From: a virus
DNA length: 32,464 bases
IMG/VR virus record: IMGVR_UViG_3300037487_000900
Coordinates: 1-32,464 of that record
Reading direction: 5' to 3' (one strand)
In this document: positions 26,270 through 31,597 of the stretch, piece by piece
Layout of the letters: each line of letters opens with the position of its first letter
Position numbering within the stretch: the stretch's first letter is position 1
Made by a program: the position numbers and the translations under genes
Notes under the pieces: model-generated
The model's input: the letters and a program-made list of their open reading frames with translations, nothing else
What the model was told of the DNA's origin: nothing
Databases searched by the model: none

Positions 26270-26661
26270 TGCCTGTGTTCTCCAACTCCTCGAAGGCACG
26301 TCTCCAGACGTGCGCAATGCCTCTCAGGAAGCTTATGGAGAATGCTTTGGCTAAAGGTGTGGACTTCTCTGTCATTTGCGGTGAACGTGGCAGAGAAGCC
26401 CAAACAGAGGCATTTAACAGCGGTCACTCGAAGGTAAAGTTTCCAAACTCCAAACATAATAGCCATCCGTCAGAAGCTGTAGATGTTTGTCCTTGGCCGA
26501 TAGCATGGAACGATATTGAGAGATTTAAAGATCTTGCCGTTATTATTTGGGCTACCTGGAATGAAATGTCAGAAGAAGATAAAGATGGATACACACTTCA
26601 ATGGGGCGGCAGCTGGAAAAGTTTCCGCGACTATCCTCATTGGCAAATAGTAAAGGATTAA
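26269..26661 (+). CDS. Endolysin, M15-family peptidoglycan peptidase
   Basis: A 130-aa zinc peptidase of the VanY/M15 type, close in size to the T5 L-alanyl-D-glutamate endolysin (137 aa). Motif 1 is SKHNSHPSEAVDV, with zinc ligands probably H63 and D72. The C-terminal motif DYPHW supplies D121, the likely catalytic acid, and H124, the third ligand. It would cut peptide cross-bridges of the host wall after holin triggering. There is no signal sequence or SAR anchor, so release should depend on the holin. It is translationally coupled to the 55-aa gene upstream. Confidence 0.9.
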   Translation: MPVFSNSSKARLQTCAMPLRKLMENALAKGVDFSVICGERGREAQTEAFNSGHSKVKFPNSKHNSHPSEAVDVCPWPIAWNDIERFKDLAVIIWATWNEMSEEDKDGYTLQWGGSWKSFRDYPHWQIVKD

Positions 26662-26662
26662 A

Positions 26663-26869
26663 ATGATAAAGTCAAAACTAGAATCAACAAAGGAGTTTAG
26701 AGCACTTCCAAAATCTGAACCCGCAATAACTGAAAGACGTCAAGCAGATGAAGACATCTCATTGCGCGAAGAACTTGATAGCTTAAAGGCTTCTGTTGCT
26801 CGTATAGAAAAGCGTATAGAAGATCTTATTCTATACACCCAAAATCCAAGACCTCACAGGCAGTGGTAA
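26663..26869 (+). CDS. Small coiled-coil protein, unknown
   Basis: A 68-aa charged protein, ribosome binding site AAAGGA, one base after the endolysin stop. Residues about 28-58 form a heptad-like coiled coil (LREELDSLKASVARIEKRIE). It has no membrane segment or lipobox, so a spanin is unlikely. It is the last rightward gene of the late block; the leftward nuclease gene ends three bases away (26872), so the two blocks are convergent with no room for a separate terminator. Confidence 0.62.
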   Translation: MIKSKLESTKEFRALPKSEPAITERRQADEDISLREELDSLKASVARIEKRIEDLILYTQNPRPHRQW

Positions 26870-26871
26870 AG

Positions 26872-27321
26872 TTATAAGTTTATCGTGCCGAGAAATCCTG
26901 CTGCCTTACATTCATGATGGATTCTCATCGTACTTGCTGTTCCATAGCTTTGTGGTTTGGCTTCATCTTTATGTTCCACTACATATTTGGCAAAGTCTTT
27001 ACAGTCAAAGACATAGCCAACATCAGTAAAGCCATTTACCCAAATGATGTAATCGATCCTATCAGCATAGGCTATATAATCAGAAATACCTGTTGAATAC
27101 TGTTCATATTCTGCTGGAACTGTATAGAAACCACCATCTGGATTATATGATTTCACTTCTATGGACAATCTCCTGTCACCCTTGATGGCTGATAGATCAT
27201 ACTTGAATACCTTGTAATCTAGTTTGGTCACAAGAAATCCTTTTCCTTCGAAGTGCTCACGAACCTTTTGCTCTGCCGCATCACCAAGCTTAAATGTTCT
27301 AACGTAATCGACCCTGGTCAT
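26872..27321 (-). CDS. PD-(D/E)XK-like nuclease
   Basis: A 149-aa protein. I start it at 27321 (MTRVDY) rather than the upstream in-frame ATG at 27333, because the latter overlaps the ribosome binding site GGAGG (27327-27331), five bases before 27321. The N-terminal helix has E17 (AAEQKVREHF). Then come D42 (KYDLSA) and E55-x-K57 (SIEVKS) on adjacent strands, the core of PD-(D/E)XK nucleases such as archaeal-type Hjc resolvases and restriction-like enzymes. It could degrade host DNA or process phage recombination intermediates; with RusA also present, the substrate is open. A TATAAT box lies just upstream at 27340. Confidence 0.75.
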   Translation of the reverse strand: MTRVDYVRTFKLGDAAEQKVREHFEGKGFLVTKLDYKVFKYDLSAIKGDRRLSIEVKSYNPDGGFYTVPAEYEQYSTGISDYIAYADRIDYIIWVNGFTDVGYVFDCKDFAKYVVEHKDEAKPQSYGTASTMRIHHECKAAGFLGTINL

Positions 27322-27339
27322 CTTAACCTCCATACTAGC

Positions 27340-27345
27340 ATTATA
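27340..27345 (-). promoter_or_regulatory. Minus-strand -10 box for the nuclease gene
   Basis: On the - strand the sequence is CTAGTATAATGCTAG, with TATAAT at 27345-27340 about 7 bases before a predicted start near 27333, so the leader would be only about 12 bases. No good -35 hexamer is visible. A second TAGTATAAT occurs at 29602-29610 on the same strand. Confidence 0.45.
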
Positions 27346-27396
27346 CTAGATGAAAGTTAAGTAGCAGATTTCGCCTAAACTATATTACTGAATGAT

Positions 27397-27741
27397 TTAA
27401 TCGTACGGCCACCATGCTCGCTTATAGTTATACAACTCTTCCTCTTCCAATACGGATCTGGGAATAGTAGCTCCCGTTTCAAGTAGCACATCGCCCAGTT
27501 CTGATATCGCTATGATCTGATAGTATGCGTGATATGCTCCATAGGGATCATCACATTTCTCACATCCAGCATAAAAGATGTTTGGAATATTACATCCGCA
27601 TCGATATGATGCTTCTATTTTATTAGCTATTAAAACATAGTCACCAGCCAACAATACAAACGGCCCATCATGAGATCCAACATAGGATCCATTGATATGT
27701 CCAGTATGAAAGTCGTCGTTGGCGTTGTTGGTATGGATCAT
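27397..27741 (-). CDS. Small cysteine-containing protein, unknown
   Basis: A 114-aa protein. C48 and C50 (RCGC) with C59 and C62 (GCEKC) could bind one zinc. The frame around this insert (GPFVLLAGDYVLIANK ... YQIIAISELGDVLLETG) looks like strands of a small beta-barrel. In overall layout it recalls the SH3-like paralogues near 346-1395, though similarity is too weak to claim homology. The start overlaps the end of the GIY-YIG gene (ATGA), so it is co-translated. Function unknown. Confidence 0.6.
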   Translation of the reverse strand: MIHTNNANDDFHTGHINGSYVGSHDGPFVLLAGDYVLIANKIEASYRCGCNIPNIFYAGCEKCDDPYGAYHAYYQIIAISELGDVLLETGATIPRSVLEEEELYNYKRAWWPYD

Positions 27742-28151
27742 TTCGATATGCTCTTCACTAATCTGGTATTCAAAATATAATCATGATGCGTGGCCTTTAT
27801 GTACATCTTCTCTGAGATCCTACACTCCGTAGCTCCACAGCGCTCAACTACCTGATAGACAAAACAATCTTCTCCGTGTTGATCATAAGACGCTTGAAGT
27901 TTCTTACATTTATGATCACCAGATTCTAGATTACATTTATGAACAGCCCAACGAGGTTTAAATCCTACAGTTGTAGATCCTACATAGCGCTCATGAGTAA
28001 CTGTGTTGATAATCTCATAAACACCGATATCCCGCTTTGCTTTCTGAGCTTCACGATATGCCTTTTGTTCAGCGCGATGGGATTCACGGTATGCCTTAAT
28101 CTTGTCCGCATGCTTAACTCTATACGCTGCCTGGTCTGCTTTAGTTGTCAT
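27738..28151 (-). CDS. GIY-YIG endonuclease with N-terminal helical repeats
   Basis: A 137-aa protein. I chose ATG 28151 (MTTKADQ), nine bases after a GGAG ribosome binding site (28161-28164); the in-frame TTG at 28166 sits at that site. Residues 8-40 are repeats of AYRxxHxxK type, similar in style to the repeats of the HNH enzyme at 14203. The nuclease follows: GVY 43-45, YVG 56-58, R67, H71 and E114 (ISEKMYI), all the key residues of the GIY-YIG domain. There is no NUMOD3 tail, unlike the 32129 gene. It is likely a free-standing homing enzyme inserted directly behind the polymerase gene, a frequent target for such elements. Confidence 0.85.
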   Translation of the reverse strand: MTTKADQAAYRVKHADKIKAYRESHRAEQKAYREAQKAKRDIGVYEIINTVTHERYVGSTTVGFKPRWAVHKCNLESGDHKCKKLQASYDQHGEDCFVYQVVERCGATECRISEKMYIKATHHDYILNTRLVKSISK

Positions 28152-28152
28152 G

Positions 28153-29397
28153 TTAGTTCGCTCCAATATATTTGTTTGTAAAACTCATCCCAATGTCTAC
28201 GCCATATGTCTCTACAGAAAATAGAGAACATGCTTCTTCTACAGCTACTACATCCTTCTTCGAAACTCTGCCACGTGCTATCATACCGTCATGAATCCTA
28301 CAAGATACAGTATGTCCGGCTTCATGAAGTACTGCTTCTGCTATGTCACCAAACCTTGTCTCAACATCCTGTAGGCAATAAGAGATTCTCTTGGGAAGAT
28401 CCGAGATTGAAGCATATTTTGTAAATGCTGGATGCTGAACTAGCAGTTTGCCAGCAAGACGGCTTTGTGCCGAAAAATCTTTTACAAAATGTTCGTGGAT
28501 ATAATCCCCGTTAGAATCTGTAGGGACGATAGCTCCAGACTCAGCTATCCATGTGGTCATATCACCAGTGCTTGAAGCATTCTTCAGAAGCTTCATACCG
28601 TAGTTCATGGACTGATATAGGTTCTTTCCGGCAGAACGATCAACAGAATAATGATCCATTGTCCTTTTCAGGCTTGCTTCACGATCTTCTACATAAGACT
28701 TAAGAGCGGCAAGATTGACAGTTGGGTCTACTGCGGTGGCGAGAACTACTGTGCTTGTTGGATGGCAGTTCTTCATGTCAAGAACAGACTGATTGGATAT
28801 AATCGCATCTCTTATGTAGGAGGGAAGGTACATTTGAGATGGGCCCTTAGCATAATATCTTCCATCAAGATTAGATGATGTTGGAGCCATTCTTACATAT
28901 GCGATTCCGTGTTCGTCAACAGAAGCGATATGAGTCTTTAATAAGGTCATGTGTTCCTGGCTTACAAAGTTGTAAGGATTGGCGAGGAGAGCTTCTGCTT
29001 TTACAAGATCTGTGTATTCGATCTTGATACATCCGTTTGTAGGTTCTGGACGCTTAACGTAGCGGCGTAGGATGTTGGGGTCTTCTTTCAACCAAAGATC
29101 CAAGGTTTCTTGGAGTGTTGGGAGCGGCTTCACAGCTCTTGTAAAGCCTTTCTGGTCCTTAGCGTGTGCCCATTTGGCCGGGGTTACTTCATTAGAGGAA
29201 AAGTGTCTGTATTTTGGGTCGACAACTTCCAGGAAGTAAGAATACGCTTCTTTGTAATCTTCACCAAAGACAGCTTGCCATTCTTTGGTTGATGTAGTGT
29301 ACGCACCTTTGACTATTTTATGCTCATAACGCCCAGGACGTAGCTTCTGGGCCTCTGCTGCGAGGAGTCTTGCGCGTGGAGAAGAGGGAGTGATCAT
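28153..29397 (-). CDS. Compact family-A-like polymerase (TV-Pol / T7-RNAP superfamily)
   Basis: A 414-aa protein holding the three polymerase motifs of the DNA polymerase I/T7 RNA polymerase superfamily. Motif A is LDMKNCHPT with D207. Motif B is DRSAGKNLYQSMNYG with R254, K258, Y266 and G267. Motif C is RIHDG with H369 and D370. The R-x3-K-x7-YG spacing and the ~51-residue A-to-B distance match E. coli Pol I (R754, K758, Y766; D705). The GRYY-KG...LPSYIRD block (179-196) precedes motif A. No 3'-5' or 5' exonuclease is present; the ~170 N-terminal residues show no known domain. The residue five after the motif A Asp (steric gate, Glu in DNA polymerases) is H212. It may replicate the genome; transcription is an alternative. 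Ribosome binding site AAAAGGA. Confidence 0.8.
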   Translation of the reverse strand: MITPSSPRARLLAAEAQKLRPGRYEHKIVKGAYTTSTKEWQAVFGEDYKEAYSYFLEVVDPKYRHFSSNEVTPAKWAHAKDQKGFTRAVKPLPTLQETLDLWLKEDPNILRRYVKRPEPTNGCIKIEYTDLVKAEALLANPYNFVSQEHMTLLKTHIASVDEHGIAYVRMAPTSSNLDGRYYAKGPSQMYLPSYIRDAIISNQSVLDMKNCHPTSTVVLATAVDPTVNLAALKSYVEDREASLKRTMDHYSVDRSAGKNLYQSMNYGMKLLKNASSTGDMTTWIAESGAIVPTDSNGDYIHEHFVKDFSAQSRLAGKLLVQHPAFTKYASISDLPKRISYCLQDVETRFGDIAEAVLHEAGHTVSCRIHDGMIARGRVSKKDVVAVEEACSLFSVETYGVDIGMSFTNKYIGAN

Positions 29398-29416
29398 GTT
29401 ATGTTCCTTTTAATAC

Positions 29417-29434
29417 TACGAGGGCCACCTCGTA
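29417..29434 (-). promoter_or_regulatory. RBS-proximal hairpin of the polymerase gene
   Basis: On the - strand TACGAGG-TGGC-CCTCGTA forms a perfect 7-bp stem with a 4-base loop. It ends about five bases before the AAAAGGA ribosome binding site of the polymerase gene. It could be a translational operator, as the hairpin before T4 DNA polymerase gene 43 is; or a DNA operator. Function inferred. Confidence 0.55.
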
Positions 29435-29518
29435 TACCTAACGCAGAAATAATACCATATCGGGCTGGTTAGGCAAGTTTTATTTCATGCCGCGCAAAAG
29501 AAATATTTAGAAAAGGTA

Positions 29519-29593
29519 AATCCCCGCTTAGCAGGTTCCTATTGTGGCTCTCTCCCGGAATATTTAGGAGGCGGTTGCTGCTAAGCGGGGATT
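29519..29593 (-). ncRNA. Long 16-bp hairpin in polymerase leader, candidate small RNA or attenuator
   Basis: AATCCCCGCTTAGCAG (29519-29534) is exactly complementary to 29578-29593, giving a perfect 16-bp stem with a 43-base loop. The loop can form a further small stem (CTCC with GGAG). On the - strand a TATAAT box at 29607-29602 predicts a transcript start within one or two bases of the stem. The stem is followed by T-rich sequence (TTTACCTTTTCTAAATATT). It could therefore be a ~75-base RNA, a 5' stability hairpin or an attenuator for the polymerase gene. Confidence 0.5.
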
Positions 29594-29601
29594 ACGTAGA
29601 T

Positions 29602-29607
29602 ATTATA
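29602..29607 (-). promoter_or_regulatory. Minus-strand -10 box upstream of the hairpin leader
   Basis: TAGTATAAT on the - strand, ending 8 bases before the 16-bp hairpin. It shares TAGTATAAT with the box before the nuclease gene (27340). No convincing -35 hexamer is present at 16-18 bases. Confidence 0.45.
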
Positions 29608-29731
29608 CTATAGTACCATGGACAACCCACAAAAAGATTTCTAAGTTCCTTCAAAAAATCGCACGGCCATATTTCTCTTGTCTTCTCCTCTACTTGGAAG
29701 GCCCGTGGAGGAAGCCTGTCCTGATGAGTTT

Positions 29732-29768
29732 GTCGCCCTCCGGGCTCCCTATGTATAGGAAGGATACC
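29732..29768 (+). repeat. Double-hairpin repeat element, copy 3
   Basis: The sequence GTCGCCCTCCGGGCTCCC and the following TATGTATAGGAAGG-ATACC match copy 2 except one extra G. Upstream CCCGTGG (29702-29708) also occurs about 30-40 bases ahead of copy 1 on its own strand, so the unit may be longer than 36 bases. It lies just past the RusA stop, antisense to the surrounding genes. Confidence 0.8.
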
Positions 29769-29800
29769 ACAGGTAGGAAGCCATATTTTCGTGCGCGTTT

Positions 29801-30160
29801 TTACAGCTCCTCCAGCTTGACCTCGGTGCGCGTAGAGGAAGCTCGCAGGATCTTTGTAATAGTTAAACGAACCACCTGCGAATCATCTTTCCAGACACCA
29901 CCATTTAAAGAGTCCAATAAAATCTTGGCAGTATTGTCTATGTCAAACCGCCGTGCCGAATCTACGTAGAGGATAATCTCCACGGCCCATGGCCTTACCG
30001 AAGGCCCCGTAAATGGCACAGGAAGGGCTGTGCTAGCGATCACCTGTATAGCCTGCTCTTGCGCTCGGATCTTCGGATCCTTGAACATACGGCCCTTCCC
30101 AATGCGATTTGAGTTGGGCTTCGAAAGTAGTTTGAAAGGTAGTGTGAACTGGATAATCAT
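29801..30160 (-). CDS. rusA: RusA-family Holliday junction resolvase
   Basis: A 119-aa protein, the size of E. coli RusA (120 aa). The catalytic block RRFDIDNTAKILLDSLNG has D73, D75 and K79, in the same spacing as RusA D70, D72 and K76. It is followed by WKDDSQV with D92/D93, matching RusA D91. The N-terminus SKPNSNR corresponds to the family's conserved Pro-Asn-Arg segment. It should cut four-way junctions as a dimer, resolving branched DNA before packaging. The ribosome binding site TTAGGAG precedes the ATG at 30160. It is the first gene of the leftward block. Confidence 0.92.
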   Translation of the reverse strand: MIIQFTLPFKLLSKPNSNRIGKGRMFKDPKIRAQEQAIQVIASTALPVPFTGPSVRPWAVEIILYVDSARRFDIDNTAKILLDSLNGGVWKDDSQVVRLTITKILRASSTRTEVKLEEL

Positions 30161-30242
30161 ATGACTCCTAAAACTGGGAACTTATACAAGGGCTTAGTAG
30201 AAAATAAACCTGATTTCGTTTATACGCGAGTAAGATACAAAT

Positions 30243-30273
30243 ATCTGGTCCTATAATATAATATGATGTAGGG
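30243..30273 (+). promoter_or_regulatory. Early promoter-like motif, copy 1
   Basis: ATCTGGTCCT (30243-30252) runs into two overlapping TATAAT hexamers (30252-30262) and then GATGTAGGG. The same ten bases with a TATACT box recur at 30727. It precedes the rightward gene at 30310 in the divergent region. No -35 consensus is visible; the ATCTGGTCCT block may replace it. Confidence 0.5.
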
Positions 30274-30309
30274 TAGGTAAACGTCAGTGTCAGTAAAAGG
30301 AAATGAATA

Positions 30310-30726
30310 ATGTCAATGAATGTCGTGATTGCGTTTTACAACTGGTGCCAGTTATTTTTACAATCTCTTAAGAAACTTTCCTCACACCGACACATAAAAC
30401 TTGAATACGCTGAAGCTGTTTTCTGGTGGGGGATCGAGCGAGACAAAAGCATACCCTTGCCAATAATGAGCCACTTTTGGTTCCGGACTGAAAAGGAAGC
30501 ACAGGCACATATAGCCGATATAAAGTTGGGCATGAATATAGTTTGGCCAGGGCTTAGAGGAGAGAACATAATGTTTCCTTTGACTATGAAGCCTGTTCAA
30601 CATTGTGGGCTAGTTCAAGGTATCGATAACGATCGTATGGAAGCCAAAGTACTCTGCTTTACGTCCGGCGCAGAATATATGATCAGAACACGGCATTTAA
30701 ATAAGTTTATCGATGACGAAATATAA
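30310..30726 (+). CDS. Small SH3-like-barrel family protein (paralogue 4; WW-containing type)
   Basis: A 138-aa paralogue of the 1045 product. Shared blocks are KLEYAEAVFWW (residues 31-41), QHCGLV and VLCFTSG, ending LNKFID. It has an extra N-terminal segment of about 28 residues, including a hydrophobic stretch (VVIAFYNWCQLFLQSL) that could be a membrane or signal-like helix. The start at 30310 is preceded by AAAAGGA. It is the first rightward gene after the divergent region, so probably expressed early. Function unknown. Confidence 0.68.
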   Translation: MSMNVVIAFYNWCQLFLQSLKKLSSHRHIKLEYAEAVFWWGIERDKSIPLPIMSHFWFRTEKEAQAHIADIKLGMNIVWPGLRGENIMFPLTMKPVQHCGLVQGIDNDRMEAKVLCFTSGAEYMIRTRHLNKFIDDEI

Positions 30727-30757
30727 ATCTGGTCCTTAAAGTATACTAGATAGAGGT
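30727..30757 (+). promoter_or_regulatory. Early promoter-like motif, copy 2
   Basis: ATCTGGTCCT (30727-30736), five bases, TATACT (30742-30747), then AGATAGAGG. It begins right after the stop of the 30310 gene and lies before the 60-aa gene at 30762. The ten-base exact match to 30243 and similar downstream layout suggest the same regulator. Confidence 0.5.
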
Positions 30758-30761
30758 ATCA

Positions 30762-30944
30762 ATGTTCACAGAAGAAGTAGAAATCAAAGTAGGGACAAAA
30801 TGTCGATGGTGGGTGACACTAAATCACGAGGTTCAGTATTTTGAAGGAGAGGTGCTAGCAATAGTAGATCCATTTCTCGTATCTGTAATCACAGAAGATA
30901 ACGAAGTATTTTGCGTGCCAATCATAAAGTTGAATATACTATGA
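30762..30944 (+). CDS. Small SH3-like-barrel family protein (60 aa)
   Basis: A 60-aa protein, ribosome binding site AGAGG. The sequence is almost all strand-like with turns (VEIKVGTKCRWWVTLNHEV; FEGEVLAIVDPFLVSVIT), fitting a minimal SH3-like barrel. The WW pair and the G-EV-x-IV-D-V-V pattern echo the larger paralogues (AVFWW; GMVKDI), so it may be a reduced member of that family; this is inference. The stop overlaps the next start (ATGA). Confidence 0.6.
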   Translation: MFTEEVEIKVGTKCRWWVTLNHEVQYFEGEVLAIVDPFLVSVITEDNEVFCVPIIKLNIL

Positions 30945-31219
30945 AGATCCATCCCGCATTTGACTATAGAAAAGGCAACACACTAAATCTTGTTGAAACA
31001 ACAATGATCTATCAGTATCAGTTTGAGCGGTTAGAGAACGTAAAGGCAGCTCTATTGATGGTGAGGATAAAGCTACTGGCAGAAACAAGATTACCACAGA
31101 AATCAGATCTACTGAAACAACAAACAAGTCTAAAAGAAGAATCCATCATCCTCGAACGCAGTCTTAAACTATCATTACAATGCTGGGAAATCCTAGCGAA
31201 AAACAAGGAGTATAACTAA
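30941..31219 (+). CDS. Small coiled-coil protein, unknown
   Basis: A 92-aa protein starting at ATG 30941, which overlaps the previous stop. Residues about 28-90 form a long helix with heptad-like hydrophobics (YQFERLENVKAALLMVRIKL ... LKEESIILERSLKLSLQCWE). There is no catalytic or DNA-binding motif. Its stop overlaps the sigma-like gene start (TAATG), so the two products may be made together in fixed ratio and could interact. Confidence 0.62.
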   Translation: MKIHPAFDYRKGNTLNLVETTMIYQYQFERLENVKAALLMVRIKLLAETRLPQKSDLLKQQTSLKEESIILERSLKLSLQCWEILAKNKEYN

Positions 31220-31539
31220 TGTCATCAAACCAAAACTGGCGATATGTATCAGCAGAGAAAGCAAGACTTTCTAAGATTATGGATTACGATCAGGTAAGTC
31301 CTGAGGATAGCTGGATAGCAGCTATTGATGGAGAACAAGAAGAGAAGGAATACGGATTTGACGCACATGAGATTATCGATACAAACTTAACGCTACGTGA
31401 AGCTAATATAGTGAAGGAAGTACTTTTCAATAAAAGCACATTTTCTGCTACTGCTCTTAAGTTTGGTCTCAAAAAGGATAATACATATAGAATCTATAGA
31501 CGAGCTCTGCTTAAACTCAAAGGATGTATTGAGATATAA
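31219..31539 (+). CDS. Sigma-70 region 4-like DNA-binding protein
   Basis: A 106-aa protein with ribosome binding site AAGGAG. Residues about 57-102 (LTLREANIVKEVLF, then STFSATALKFGLKK, then IYRRALLKLKG) fit the helix-turn-helix of sigma region 4 / LuxR-like type: an LT-RE opening, a short turn, A--FGL, and a final helix with R-ALLKLK. The N-terminal half is acidic and lacks regions 2 and 3 of sigma factors. It could direct host RNA polymerase to phage promoters or act as a middle/late activator. A late-type promoter motif lies right at its end. Specific function unproven. Confidence 0.62.
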   Translation: MSSNQNWRYVSAEKARLSKIMDYDQVSPEDSWIAAIDGEQEEKEYGFDAHEIIDTNLTLREANIVKEVLFNKSTFSATALKFGLKKDNTYRIYRRALLKLKGCIEI

Positions 31540-31562
31540 ACAGAGTCTACACTAATATAGGG
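31537..31562 (+). promoter_or_regulatory. Late-type promoter motif, copy 6 (before groES)
   Basis: TAAAC, eight bases, then CACTAATATAGGG. It starts at the stop of the sigma-like gene and lies 35 bases before the GroES ATG. It is closest to copy 2 in the eight-base spacer (both end CTA). Confidence 0.55.
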
Positions 31563-31597
31563 TGCGAAAGGCATCCATTAGTTTTAAAAGGAACACA

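Larger units (their letters stand above)
29398..29800. other. 403-base region without genes: structured leader and hairpin repeat
   Basis: The region between the polymerase start and the RusA stop, both on the - strand. It holds, from left to right, a perfect RBS-proximal hairpin (29417-29434), a 16-bp stem with a 43-base loop (29519-29593), a - strand TATAAT box (29602-29607) and copy 3 of the double-hairpin repeat (29732-29768). No ORF of convincing length or ribosome binding site was seen on either strand. Confidence 0.75.

Noticed and set aside
27322-27333. Upstream ATG of the PD-(D/E)XK-like gene
   Set aside because: The ATG overlaps the GGAGG ribosome binding site that fits the ATG at 27321.
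27358-27385. Minus-strand CAGTAATATAG resembling the late motif
   Set aside because: TAAA is only five bases upstream instead of nine, there is no TAAAC, and CACT is CAGT; probably chance.
29521-29591. tRNA-like element (7-bp TCCCCGC/GCGGGGA ends, 71 bases)
   Set aside because: The stem continues to 16 bp and there is no anticodon arm or T-arm GGTTC-A---C pattern in the right place.
29720-29775. Possible hammerhead ribozyme (CTGATGAG upstream of a stem)
   Set aside because: No GAAA core segment or cleavage triplet at the right place, and the other two repeat copies lack CTGATGA.
30211-30236. TAAAC...TTATACGCGAG in the divergent region as a seventh late motif
   Set aside because: CACT is absent (CGTT) and the core is disrupted; too weak to list.
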